Translations under genes and position numbers: made by a program | The notes under the pieces: generated by a model | What the model was told of the DNA's origin: nothing | What the model saw: the letters and a program-made list of their open reading frames with translations, nothing else | The model's database searches: none | Shown here: positions 1 through 6,010 of the stretch, piece after piece | Layout: every line of letters starts with the position of its first letter | Numbering within the stretch: the stretch's first letter is position 1 | Assembly: GCA_016288355.1 (NCBI GenBank) | Contig: JAEEYY010000248.1 | Location: 1-9,032, forward strand | Source of the DNA: Synergistes sp. | GTDB taxonomy: Bacteria > Synergistota > Synergistia > Synergistales > Synergistaceae | Reading direction: 5' to 3' | DNA: 9,032 nt

Positions 1-9
1 AAACTTACT

Positions 10-525
10 GTGAAATTCCTTAAAGGAACTGCAGCGGCCGCTATCCTTCTCCTGTATGTCTCGGGCGCCTGCGCCCAGGTCGACAGGCTGGGCGAGCCTG
101 CTGACGGCTCAGTTACCGCACTCGGAGAGAACGCGATCGTGGTCGACGTGCCGAGCGAAGAGGTAGTCCGCAGGGCGGCGGAACTGGATGAGCTTTACGC
201 GGCCGCGGACGAAGAGACCAAACTGCTGATAAGCAAGGCCTTCGCGGAAAGGATCAAAGAGCGTTTTGACCTGTATGTCGAGCTGCATTACTGGAAGGAA
301 GACAGCTGGGGCAAATGCGAGCTGGAGAAGCTGCTTGACTCTGTCAACGAAAAGATAGATCTGCAGGCCTACAGAACGAAGACCGAAGCCGTATGTCCGA
401 CAGATGCGTGCATATGCGCGCTGAATGAGTTCGGCGAAGCTATAAACAGCAACGAGCTGCGCTTCTACGGGAACGAACTGATCGCATACGCGCTGAGGTG
501 CGACCTGTACGAAGATATAAAGTAG
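10..525 (+). CDS. Small exported protein of unknown function
   Basis: This encodes a 171-residue protein that I do not recognise. Residues 1-22 look like a Sec signal peptide: K2 and K5, then a hydrophobic core (AAAAILLLYV), then an A-C-A cleavage site before Q23. C21 is not preceded by a good lipobox (S-G-A-C), so signal peptidase I cleavage seems more likely than lipidation. The mature part is acidic and mostly helical by composition. It has cysteines at 103, 129, 134, 136 and 164, including a C-x4-C-x-C cluster, which could form disulfides or bind metal. The start is the GTG at 10, chosen because it gives a complete signal peptide. The frame stays open to the window edge and only 9 bases precede it, so no ribosome site can be judged and a longer upstream form is possible. 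The gene ends at TAG and is followed by a strong terminator, so it is the last gene of its unit. Confidence 0.7.
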   Translation: MKFLKGTAAAAILLLYVSGACAQVDRLGEPADGSVTALGENAIVVDVPSEEVVRRAAELDELYAAADEETKLLISKAFAERIKERFDLYVELHYWKEDSWGKCELEKLLDSVNEKIDLQAYRTKTEAVCPTDACICALNEFGEAINSNELRFYGNELIAYALRCDLYEDIK

Positions 526-553
526 TCGTTGAAGCGTAAATAAAACGCAAGAT

Positions 554-594
554 GCTGCCGGCAGATGCGAACCAGGTCTGCCGGCAGCTTTTTT
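554..594 (+). terminator. Rho-independent terminator after the small exported protein gene
   Basis: A perfect 12-bp stem (554-565 with 577-588, core GCTGCCGGCAG) encloses an 11-nt loop and is followed directly by six T (589-594). It lies 28 bp after the TAG of the left-edge gene. There is no T run on the opposite strand, so it acts in the + direction only. Bases 595-668, up to the facing terminator, show nothing I can name. Confidence 0.88.
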
Positions 595-668
595 GTGCTT
601 ATATGCAGACAGGGGCCGGCACTGATTCTGCCTGTTTGATTTAAGAGAAAGGTCAGTAACCCGCAGAT

Positions 669-702
669 AAAAAACGGGGCGTGCGAAGTACGCATGCCCC
701 GT
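669..702 (-). terminator. Rho-independent terminator ending the minus-strand gene block
   Basis: Read on the minus strand, a 12-bp stem (702-691 with 685-674, core ACGGGGC, one A-C mismatch) closes a 5-nt loop. It runs straight into six T, seen as six A at 669-674 on the + strand. It lies about 28 bp beyond the TAA of the GGGtGRT gene. On the + strand the mismatch becomes a G-U pair, with a looser T-rich stretch at 708-717, so weak activity in both directions is possible. Confidence 0.85.
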
Positions 703-730
703 TCCGGTTTTTATTTGATTGTGACTTAAT

Positions 731-1741
731 TTAGAATTTACCGCTTTTGGCAGCTTCCTCGACAGCTACCGCCACAGCCACCGACGCTCCGACCATCGGA
801 TTGTTGCCCATTCCGATGAGTCCCATCATATCAACGTGCGCCGGCACGGACGAGCTGCCCGCGAACTGCGCGTCGCTGTGCATGCGTCCCATAGTGTCGG
901 TCATGCCGTAGCTTGCCGGCCCCGCCGCCATGTTGTCCGGGTGCAGCGTGCGGCCGGTGCCGCCGCCTGACGCGACCGAGAAATACTTCTTCCCGTTTTC
1001 AGCCGCCCACTTTTTGTATGTGCCTGCGACCGGATGCTGGAAGCGCGTCGGGTTCGTCGAGTTGCCGGTTATCGAAACGTCGACGCCCTCGTGTCTCATT
1101 ATAGCCACGCCTTCGCTGACGTCGTTTGCGCCGTAGCATTTTACCTTTGCCCTGTCACCGTCCGAGAAGGGTCTTTCCGACGTTATGGAGAGCTCTCCGG
1201 TGTAATAGTCATATTTAGTTTCCACAAAAGTAAAGCCGTTTATGCGGGAGATTATGTATGCCGCGTCTTTGCCCAGCCCGTTCAGTATCACGCGAAGGGG
1301 GACCTTGCGCACTTTGTTGGCCGTGCGGGCTATGCCTATCGCGCCCTCCGCCGCGGCAAAGGATTCATGCCCGGCCAAGAAGCAGAAGCAGGCTGTCTTT
1401 TCGTCGAGCAGCATCGCCGCGAGATTGCCGTGCCCGAGCCCGACCTTCCTCTGGTCCGCCACGGAGCCGGGCACGCAGAAAGCCTGCAGCCCTTCGCCTA
1501 TCTTTACGGCGGCTGCCGCGGCGCTCTTCGCGCCGCTCTTTATCGCGTTGGCTGCGCCCAGCGTATAGGCCCATACCGCGTTGTCGAAAGCTATCGGCTG
1601 TATGCCGCGTACGATAGCGGCCACGTCTATGCCTTTTGCGAGGCAGAGATCGCGGGCTTCATCAAGGGAAGCGAAGCCTTTTTCTTTAAGGAAAGCGTTG
1701 ATCTTCTCTATTCTGCGTTCGTAGCCTTCAAAGTTTGCCAT
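731..1741 (-). CDS. GGGtGRT family protein, partner of the NifU-like scaffold
   Basis: This 336-residue protein belongs to the GGGtGRT family, named for a glycine-rich motif seen here at residues 259-265 (GGGTGRT, then LHPDN). Other strongly patterned blocks are FCVPGSVADQRKVGLGHGN (about 88-106), ACFCFLAGHESFAAAEGA (117-134), GNSTNPTRFQHPVAGTYKKW (226-245) and GMGNNPMVGASVAVAVAVEE (310-329). Cysteines lie at 33, 89, 118, 120 and 202. No signal peptide or membrane segment is seen, so it should be cytosolic. The function is unknown. The glycine-rich motifs would suit phosphate or nucleotide binding, but that is only inference. The ATG is preceded by AGGAGGT at 1749-1755 with 7 bp spacing, and this site overlaps the stop of the NifU-like gene 12 bp upstream. 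The two genes are therefore very probably co-transcribed and translationally linked. Family membership is firm; biochemical role is not. Confidence 0.9.
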   Translation of the reverse strand: MANFEGYERRIEKINAFLKEKGFASLDEARDLCLAKGIDVAAIVRGIQPIAFDNAVWAYTLGAANAIKSGAKSAAAAAVKIGEGLQAFCVPGSVADQRKVGLGHGNLAAMLLDEKTACFCFLAGHESFAAAEGAIGIARTANKVRKVPLRVILNGLGKDAAYIISRINGFTFVETKYDYYTGELSITSERPFSDGDRAKVKCYGANDVSEGVAIMRHEGVDVSITGNSTNPTRFQHPVAGTYKKWAAENGKKYFSVASGGGTGRTLHPDNMAAGPASYGMTDTMGRMHSDAQFAGSSSVPAHVDMMGLIGMGNNPMVGASVAVAVAVEEAAKSGKF

Positions 1742-1753
1742 TTCTCTTACCTC

Positions 1754-2446
1754 CTACTGCCTGCGAGGATCGATTATTTTGTCGGCCTCGGCATAGCGGC
1801 CGTAAGTGGCGGTGTTTTTCTCGAATGCTTCTTTCGGATCCGCGCCTTTTCTGATGGCTTCCATCATCTTGCCGAGAGAAACGTATCTGTAGCCGATTAT
1901 CTCGCCGTTCTTGTCCAGCGCCTGGTCGAGGACATAGCCTTCCGCCATTTCGAGATAGCGCGGTCCCTTTGCAAGAGTGCCGTACATCGTCCCGATCTGA
2001 GAGCGGAGCCCTTTGCCGAGATCTTCGAGACCTGCTCCAACAGGCAGCCCGTCGTCGGAGAAGGCGCTCTGCGTCCTGCCGTAGGCTATCTGCAGGAAGA
2101 GTTCGCGCATCGCTGTGTTTATCGCGTCGCAAACGAGGTCCGTATTCAGAGCTTCGAGTATAGTCTTTCCGGGAAGTATCTCCGACGCCATCGCTGCGGA
2201 ATGCGTCATTCCCGAGCAGCCTATCGTTTCTACAAGCGCTTCCTGTATAACGCCGTTTTTGACGTTCAGCGACAGCTTGCAGGCGCCCTGCTGCGGAGCG
2301 CACCAGCCGATGCCGTGGGTGAAGCCGGAGATGTCACCGATCTGCCTTGATTCTACCCATTTCCCTTCTTCGGGAATAGGCGCCGGGCCGTGTTTTGCAC
2401 CCTGCGCAACACATGCCATTTCTTCAACTTCACGGGAATATTGCAT
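1754..2446 (-). CDS. NifU/IscU-like iron-sulfur scaffold protein (GGGtGRT-associated type)
   Basis: This 230-residue cytosolic protein has a NifU N-terminal-like core. The stretch from about residue 56 (ACKLSLNVKNGVIQEA) through IGCSGMTHSAAMASEI (75-90) to LPGKTILEAL (91-100) follows the IscU pattern around its central cysteine (GCGSAIASS...KGK). IscU and NifU hold an Fe-S cluster on three cysteines. Here C77 matches the central one and C49 or C56 may replace the first, but the HC motif of the third is not evident: that region reads QIAYGRTQSAFSDDG (119-133). C12 and C106 are extra. The protein is longer than IscU, with an added C-terminal region (about 140-230) of unknown role. The ATG has AAGGAGG at 2457-2463, 10 bp upstream. 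The GGGtGRT gene starts 12 bp downstream. Scaffold activity is inferred from the fold family; the altered ligands leave open a specialised cluster or another metal task. Confidence 0.85.
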   Translation of the reverse strand: MQYSREVEEMACVAQGAKHGPAPIPEEGKWVESRQIGDISGFTHGIGWCAPQQGACKLSLNVKNGVIQEALVETIGCSGMTHSAAMASEILPGKTILEALNTDLVCDAINTAMRELFLQIAYGRTQSAFSDDGLPVGAGLEDLGKGLRSQIGTMYGTLAKGPRYLEMAEGYVLDQALDKNGEIIGYRYVSLGKMMEAIRKGADPKEAFEKNTATYGRYAEADKIIDPRRQ

Positions 2447-2534
2447 TTGAAGACTGCCTCCTTGAAAAGTAAATGGAAAACTAACGGTTATATTTTTCGT
2501 CCGTTTTTACGAGAGTGTGAGCCGCCGGCAAGCC

Positions 2535-3923
2535 TTAGTATCCCCATTCAAAGTCGGGGCTTCCGGCCTCAAGCAGCCGCCGCTTCATATCTGCGGTTAT
2601 CTCGTCAAGAGCCTCTTTTGTGCGTCCCTCGCAGCGCGCCACGAGGACCGGCTGCGTGTTTGACACGCGCACGAGCCCCCATCCGTGCTCATAGATTATC
2701 CTTACGCCGTCTATCGTTACGATGTTGAGCTTTTCGGCCAGGGCCTTTTCCCTGACACGCTCTACGACCGCGCCCTTTTTGTCGTCCGGGCAGTCGTATC
2801 TGGTCTCTATCGTTGACGGATATATCGGAATGTCTTTCGTAAGCTCGGAGAGCGGCTTGTCGCTGTTCGACAGGATCCTTGCCATGCGTCCGGCGGCATA
2901 GAAAGAGTCGTCGTAGCCGTAATATTCGTCGGCAAAGAACATATGGCCGGAAACTTCTCCCGAGAAGAGCGCATGTTCCTCGCGCATCTTTGCCTTTACG
3001 AGCGAATGTCCCGCCTTCCACCAGAGAGGTCTGCCGCCGAGACGTTCAACTGTTTCGGGAAGCGCAAGAGAACTTTTTATCTCGCAGATCGCGACAGCTC
3101 CGGGGTGCTTCGGCAGTATCTCCTTCCAGTAGAAGGCCATCAGGCGGTCCCCCCAGATCACCTCTCCCTTGTCGTCCACGACGCCTATCCTGTCTGCGTC
3201 GCCGTCAAAGCCGGCTCCGAAATCCGCTCCGCTGCTGCGCACCGCGTCGATAAGCGGGCCTAAATTCTCTCGTTTCGTGGGATCGGGGTGGTGATTGGGG
3301 AAATTCCCGTCAGGCTCGCTGAAAAGTTCGATGACCTCGCAGCCGATGCGGCGCAGAAATTCGGGAGCGTAACGCCCTCCGGTGCCGTTGCCGCTGTCGC
3401 AGACGACCTTTGGCCTGCGCGGTCCCAGCGTGATCTTTGAGACCAGCATGTCGATATATTCCGCGTTGATATCCGCGGTCTTAACGGCGCCGGGCTTCTG
3501 CGCCGCGGGCATGTCCCCGGCTTCTATCATTTTACGTATATCCTGTATATCGGCGCCCCACAGCGTGGCTTTGTCATATGCCACTTTGAGCCCGTTGAAC
3601 TCTTTGGGATTGTGGCTCCCGGTGACCATTATGCCTCCGCCTGCGCCGCAGCGGTAGAGGCTCCAGTAAAATGTCGGCGTAGATACCATTCCCAGGTCTG
3701 TAACGTTTATTCCGGACATTGAGAGCCCGCGCGCGGCAGCGGCCTTTATGCGCGGAGTGGAGAGCCTTGCGTCTCCTCCCAACGCCGCATCGCAGACGCC
3801 GCGGCGTTTCAGCCAGGCGCCGTATGCGCGTCCTATCAGGCAGACATTCTCGTCGGTGAGCTCCGTGTCTGCGATGCCTCTTATGTCATATTCACGAAAA
3901 ATGTGTGCAGGGACGTAACTCAT
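2535..3923 (-). CDS. algC: Phosphomannomutase/phosphoglucomutase (AlgC/ManB type)
   Basis: This enzyme interconverts hexose 6-phosphates and hexose 1-phosphates (mannose and glucose) through a phosphoserine, supplying GDP-mannose or UDP-glucose pathways for polysaccharide and LPS. All four active-site loops of the alpha-D-phosphohexomutase family are present. They are the phosphoserine loop TGSHNP (101-106, catalytic S103), the Mg-binding DGDADR (240-245), the sugar-specificity loop GEVSGH (322-327) and the phosphate-binding RVSNTQP (419-425). The N-terminal FREYDIRG (9-16) is also typical. Its 462 residues and motif spacing match Pseudomonas AlgC (463) closely, so it is full length and looks active. 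The ATG has GGAGG at 3931-3935 with 7 bp spacing. It lies 123 bp after the nitroreductase-like gene and 88 bp before the NifU-like gene, so it may be its own unit or part of a longer transcript. True substrate preference (mannose, glucose or both) cannot be read from sequence, and the symbol follows the family. Confidence 0.95.
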   Translation of the reverse strand: MSYVPAHIFREYDIRGIADTELTDENVCLIGRAYGAWLKRRGVCDAALGGDARLSTPRIKAAAARGLSMSGINVTDLGMVSTPTFYWSLYRCGAGGGIMVTGSHNPKEFNGLKVAYDKATLWGADIQDIRKMIEAGDMPAAQKPGAVKTADINAEYIDMLVSKITLGPRRPKVVCDSGNGTGGRYAPEFLRRIGCEVIELFSEPDGNFPNHHPDPTKRENLGPLIDAVRSSGADFGAGFDGDADRIGVVDDKGEVIWGDRLMAFYWKEILPKHPGAVAICEIKSSLALPETVERLGGRPLWWKAGHSLVKAKMREEHALFSGEVSGHMFFADEYYGYDDSFYAAGRMARILSNSDKPLSELTKDIPIYPSTIETRYDCPDDKKGAVVERVREKALAEKLNIVTIDGVRIIYEHGWGLVRVSNTQPVLVARCEGRTKEALDEITADMKRRLLEAGSPDFEWGY

Positions 3924-3963
3924 AGTGCTTCCTCCATTCCGGCGGCGTTTGCCTCACGTTAAA

Positions 3964-3992
3964 AGAATATAGCTTTTATAATCCTTTTGCAA
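3964..3992 (-). promoter_or_regulatory. Possible promoter for the phosphohexomutase gene
   Basis: On the minus strand a TTGCAA (3992-3987) is followed by TATATT (3971-3966) at 15 bp spacing, or by the weaker TATTCT (3969-3964) at 17 bp. The surroundings are clearly AT-rich compared with the genes on either side. The predicted start would fall about 35 bp before the ribosome site. Neither alternative is a full consensus, so this is a candidate only. Confidence 0.3.
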
Positions 3993-4029
3993 CAGAAGAA
4001 AAACCGGAAAGACTGCCTGTTTTCACACT

Positions 4030-4041
4030 GCTGCCGGCAGC
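4030..4041. repeat. 12-bp perfect palindrome downstream of the nitroreductase-like gene
   Basis: GCTGCCGGCAGC is self-complementary and starts 6 bp beyond the stop of the minus-strand nitroreductase-like gene. Eleven of the twelve bases recur in each arm of the terminator at 554-588. Here there is no loop and no T run directly behind it: on the minus strand a T-rich stretch comes only about 25-30 bp later. It may be part of a weak terminator or just a chance GC-rich palindrome. Confidence 0.4.
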
Positions 4042-4046
4042 CGTCT

Positions 4047-4664
4047 CTACTGCCTGCCTATCACCATGACTCCGGTGATCTTGGCGACCGGGCTTAACGC
4101 AAGCGACGATTCGATCTTTACCTTATTGTAGGATGCGAGAAAGCGCGTCTTCAGCCCCAGCGCCTGGGCGGCAAGGTATATGTTCTGCGACATCGCGCCG
4201 GTCGCGATGTAGTTGAATTCATCTACGTTCATCAGTCCGCTGGTGACGAATACGACGACACAGGGGGCGGTCTTCGCGAATTCCTGCGTCACTGCGGAGG
4301 AGATCAGCCTTTTTTCGTTGGTCTGCTCGATGAGTCCGCCCTTTTCCCAGTTATAAAGGTAGCCGCCGCTCTTAAGCAGCACATAGAGCTTTACGTAGGG
4401 GTCGCGCCCCATGGCGAGCGGCACGGTCCAGCCCTTCGGCTCCCTGTTTTTGCCGGTCGCGGCCCAAAGTATCGTCGCAAGCTCCTTTTCGGAAAGCTCT
4501 TCCTTTTCAAAGGGCTTCTGTTCCGCGGATGCGCGGTTCGCTATCGCCTCAAGCGCCGAAGGACCGCCTGTTTTGTCCGGCTCGGGCAGAAGGAAGCTGG
4601 CCGCGGACGCGGCTGCCGCGGAGATAAGCAGTAATGCCAATGCTGCGAGTACAAGTTTTTTCAT
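4047..4664 (-). CDS. Exported nitroreductase-fold protein (SagB/ThcOx-like), flavin motifs degenerate
   Basis: This 205-residue protein has a clear signal peptide: KK at 2-3, a hydrophobic core, and cleavage near A-S-A at 19-21. It therefore acts outside the cytoplasm. The mature part follows the short exported nitroreductase pattern. It shows LPEPDKTGGPSALEAIANRAS (26-46, read in parts), ELSEKELATILWAATGKNR (56-74), a YVLLKSGGYLYN strand pair (94-105), KTAPCVVVFV (131-140) and the helix TGAMSQNIYLAAQALGLKTR (155-174). Relatives normally carry an S-x-R-x-F element and a P-S-A-x-N-x-Q element that contact FMN. Here these read ASAEQKPF (45-52) and VPLAMGRD (81-88), so key flavin contacts appear lost. 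It may bind flavin differently or have a non-catalytic role. The ATG has GGAGG at 4673-4677 with 8 bp spacing. It lies 34 bp after the prepilin peptidase gene and is probably co-transcribed with it. Confidence 0.8.
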   Translation of the reverse strand: MKKLVLAALALLLISAAAASAASFLLPEPDKTGGPSALEAIANRASAEQKPFEKEELSEKELATILWAATGKNREPKGWTVPLAMGRDPYVKLYVLLKSGGYLYNWEKGGLIEQTNEKRLISSAVTQEFAKTAPCVVVFVTSGLMNVDEFNYIATGAMSQNIYLAAQALGLKTRFLASYNKVKIESSLALSPVAKITGVMVIGRQ

Positions 4665-4698
4665 TTTTATTTCCTCCAGTATTAAATTATTATCAAAT

Positions 4699-5472
4699 TC
4701 AAAGCCACGGCCACGAAGGCATGAAGCCGAACAGCGTCAGGATGGTGCTGCCGAAGAACATCGCTGCCAGCATCCCGGCGCATAAAAACGGGCCGAACGG
4801 CACAGCCGTCCTGCGCGTGACTTTTTTTGCGATAAGAAGCGGGAGCACCGTTATGCCTCCCGCAAGAAAAGCCAGGTAGAGAGCGGCGAATGTCATTTTA
4901 AGTCCCATGAACGCGCCGATGCCAGCGGCAAGCATCGCATCTCCAAGCCCCATCTTCCCGCGGCTTGCTGCTATTATCGCGCACATCGACGCAAAACCGG
5001 CCGCGGCTCCGGCAGCGCCGTCAGCAAGCGCAGCAGCGCCGTGCGGGACGCGCAGAAGAAGGCCTGCCGCAGCCATCGCTATCGCCCAGGAATCATAGAT
5101 ATAGCCGGTCTCGATATCAGTCAGCGTATGGAATGCCGCAAAAGGAAGGGCCGCCGCGGAAAAGAAAAAGGCTGAAGAGAGGCCGAAACGCAGCGCGGCA
5201 AAGGAAAGCACAGCCGCAGCCGCGATCTCCGCCGTGAGATGGCGCAGTGGTATCTTTGCGCCGCAGCTGCGGCAGCGCCCGCCGAGCGCGATAAACGAAA
5301 CGACAGGGATAAGATCTCGCGCGGAAAGTTCTTTGCCGCAGCTGTCGCATACGGAACGTTCGGCCCCCCACCATTTCCTGCCGGCGGCGGTACGCATCGC
5401 GGCCGCGTTTGCAAAGGAACCCAAAGCCGCGCCGAGCCAGAAAGCGGAAATGGTCAGAAGAGATCTCTCCAT
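4699..5472 (-). CDS. pilD: Prepilin peptidase / leader peptidase (A24 family, PilD type)
   Basis: This membrane aspartyl protease cleaves the short leader of type IV pilins or type II secretion pseudopilins and usually N-methylates the new N-terminus. The 257 residues carry the full domain order. GSFANAAAMR (18-27) comes first, followed by a cytoplasmic zinc domain with CDSC (42-45) and CRSC (67-70). The first catalytic aspartate is D119 in TDIETGYIYD. The second is D178 in MGLGDAML (174-181), followed by GIGAFMG (184-190), with PFGPF at 225-229 near the end. About seven to eight hydrophobic segments span the rest. The usual K after GxGDxK is M180 here. An in-frame TGA lies two codons upstream of the ATG, which fixes the start at or after 5472. 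The ribosome site is weak (GGTGA only), unlike its neighbours. No pilin or secretion gene is visible nearby, so its substrates are encoded elsewhere. Confidence 0.93.
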   Translation of the reverse strand: MERSLLTISAFWLGAALGSFANAAAMRTAAGRKWWGAERSVCDSCGKELSARDLIPVVSFIALGGRCRSCGAKIPLRHLTAEIAAAAVLSFAALRFGLSSAFFFSAAALPFAAFHTLTDIETGYIYDSWAIAMAAAGLLLRVPHGAAALADGAAGAAAGFASMCAIIAASRGKMGLGDAMLAAGIGAFMGLKMTFAALYLAFLAGGITVLPLLIAKKVTRRTAVPFGPFLCAGMLAAMFFGSTILTLFGFMPSWPWL

Positions 5473-5494
5473 TTGTTTTCACCGGGGCGTAAAA

Positions 5495-5526
5495 AGTGTA
5501 AAATCATCATATTATTATTTTACACT
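5495..5526. promoter_or_regulatory. Inverted repeat in the divergent spacer, candidate operator
   Basis: Perfect 10-bp arms AGTGTAAAAT (5495-5504) and ATTTTACACT (5517-5526) flank a 12-nt AT-rich centre in the 90-bp spacer between the prepilin peptidase and tautomerase genes. There is no T run behind it, so it is not a terminator. The centre contains a TATTAT on the + strand and a TATGAT on the minus strand that could serve as -10 elements, though neither has a convincing -35. A dimeric regulator bound here could control both genes. The regulator is not identified. Confidence 0.5.
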
Positions 5527-5562
5527 GAAAGAGCAAATATTCCCAACGAAGGAGGAAAAGGG

Positions 5563-5772
5563 ATGCCTATAGTGACAGTGAACATCAAGGAAGGGCGCAC
5601 TCTGGAACAGAAGCGCGCGATGGTCGCCAAAATGACGGACATAATATGCGAGACGATGGAAGTCAAACCGCCGCAGGTGCGCATAATCATCAATGAGATG
5701 AAAAACGAGAATTTCGCGATAGCGGGGACCCTTATCTGTGACGATCCGTCAAGGCAGATAAAGAAAAGCTGA
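5563..5772 (+). CDS. 4-oxalocrotonate tautomerase family protein
   Basis: This 69-residue protein (68 after Met removal) belongs to the small tautomerase superfamily. Enzymes of this type use an N-terminal proline as a general base to convert unsaturated 2-hydroxy acids into 2-oxo acids, as hexamers of a beta-alpha-beta unit in the cytosol. Counting from the processed N-terminus, the canonical residues all fall at their usual positions: Pro1, Arg11, Arg39 and Phe50. It should therefore be catalytically competent, although the substrate is unknown; no aromatic degradation genes are visible around it. The C-terminus is slightly longer than the classical 62-residue enzyme. The ATG is preceded by AAGGAGG at 5549-5555 with 7 bp spacing. 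The gene stands alone between the divergent spacer and a terminator, so it is probably monocistronic. Confidence 0.93.
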   Translation: MPIVTVNIKEGRTLEQKRAMVAKMTDIICETMEVKPPQVRIIINEMKNENFAIAGTLICDDPSRQIKKS

Positions 5773-5798
5773 AGAGATCCCGGCAAAAACGTAGGCAC

Positions 5799-5829
5799 AG
5801 GGCCGCGCCGTTTCGTGCGCGGCTCTTTT
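5799..5829 (+). terminator. Rho-independent terminator after the tautomerase gene
   Basis: A 10-bp stem (5799-5808 with 5817-5826, one G-U pair, core GCCGCGC/GCGCGGC) has an 8-nt loop, and its 3' end runs into four T (5826-5829). It lies 26 bp after the TGA. The T run is short but the stem is very stable. Confidence 0.75.
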
Positions 5830-5898
5830 GCTCTATAAGTTTTCCTTATAACAGTGCCGGCGGCAGGCGCGCTTCGGCCCGTCTATGTTTTTTCGTAT

Positions 5899-5930
5899 TT
5901 ATCCGGCATTTTTATATCTGGTATAAAAAT
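5899..5930 (+). promoter_or_regulatory. Possible extended -10 promoter with AT-rich inverted repeat, upstream of the AsmA/TamB-like gene
   Basis: TGGTATAAA (5919-5927) matches an extended -10 element. At 17 bp upstream is TTATCC (5899-5904), a poor -35 that an extended -10 could tolerate. The -10 lies in the right arm of a perfect inverted repeat, ATTTTTATA (5908-5916) and TATAAAAAT (5922-5930), with a 5-nt spacer. The transcript would have a leader of about 75 nt. A second short repeat, TATAAG/CTTATA, lies at 5834-5850. The rest of 5830-6010 shows nothing else I can support. Confidence 0.4.
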
Positions 5931-5996
5931 CTCTCCGTAGTGATAAAATTACTCTATCTGAGCTGTGCTGTCAGACGCATATTTGTCCTTTACTGT

Positions 5997-6003
5997 AAGG
6001 TGG
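5997..6003 (+). promoter_or_regulatory. Ribosome binding site that fixes a TTG start
   Basis: AAGGTGG, one base off the consensus AAGGAGG, ends 7 bp before the TTG at 6011. An in-frame TAA at 5996-5998 lies just upstream, and the next ATG (residue 45) would remove the membrane anchor. TTG is therefore the only start consistent with both the ribosome site and the protein. Confidence 0.8.
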
Positions 6004-6010
6004 TATCGCT

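Noticed and set aside
1034..2350. A 438-codon + strand frame spanning both the NifU-like and GGGtGRT genes
   Set aside because: It lies antisense to two clearly recognised genes, has no ribosome site, and its protein is of mixed, arginine-rich composition with no domain. It is best explained by codon bias in the real genes.
2447..2534. A promoter or terminator between the mutase and NifU-like genes
   Set aside because: I found an AT-rich stretch with a TATAAC on the minus strand but no -35, and no stem with a T run. Read-through or a separate start cannot be decided from the sequence.
3977..3982. A perfect TATAAT on the + strand
   Set aside because: It has no -35 at a usable distance and no + strand gene follows. 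The AT-rich stretch is better read as a minus-strand promoter region for the mutase gene.
5875..5897. A terminator suggested by GGCCCGTC followed by a run of six T (5888-5893)
   Set aside because: The GC-rich stretch before it forms only a 4-bp stem with a large loop, and a better terminator already lies at 5799-5829.
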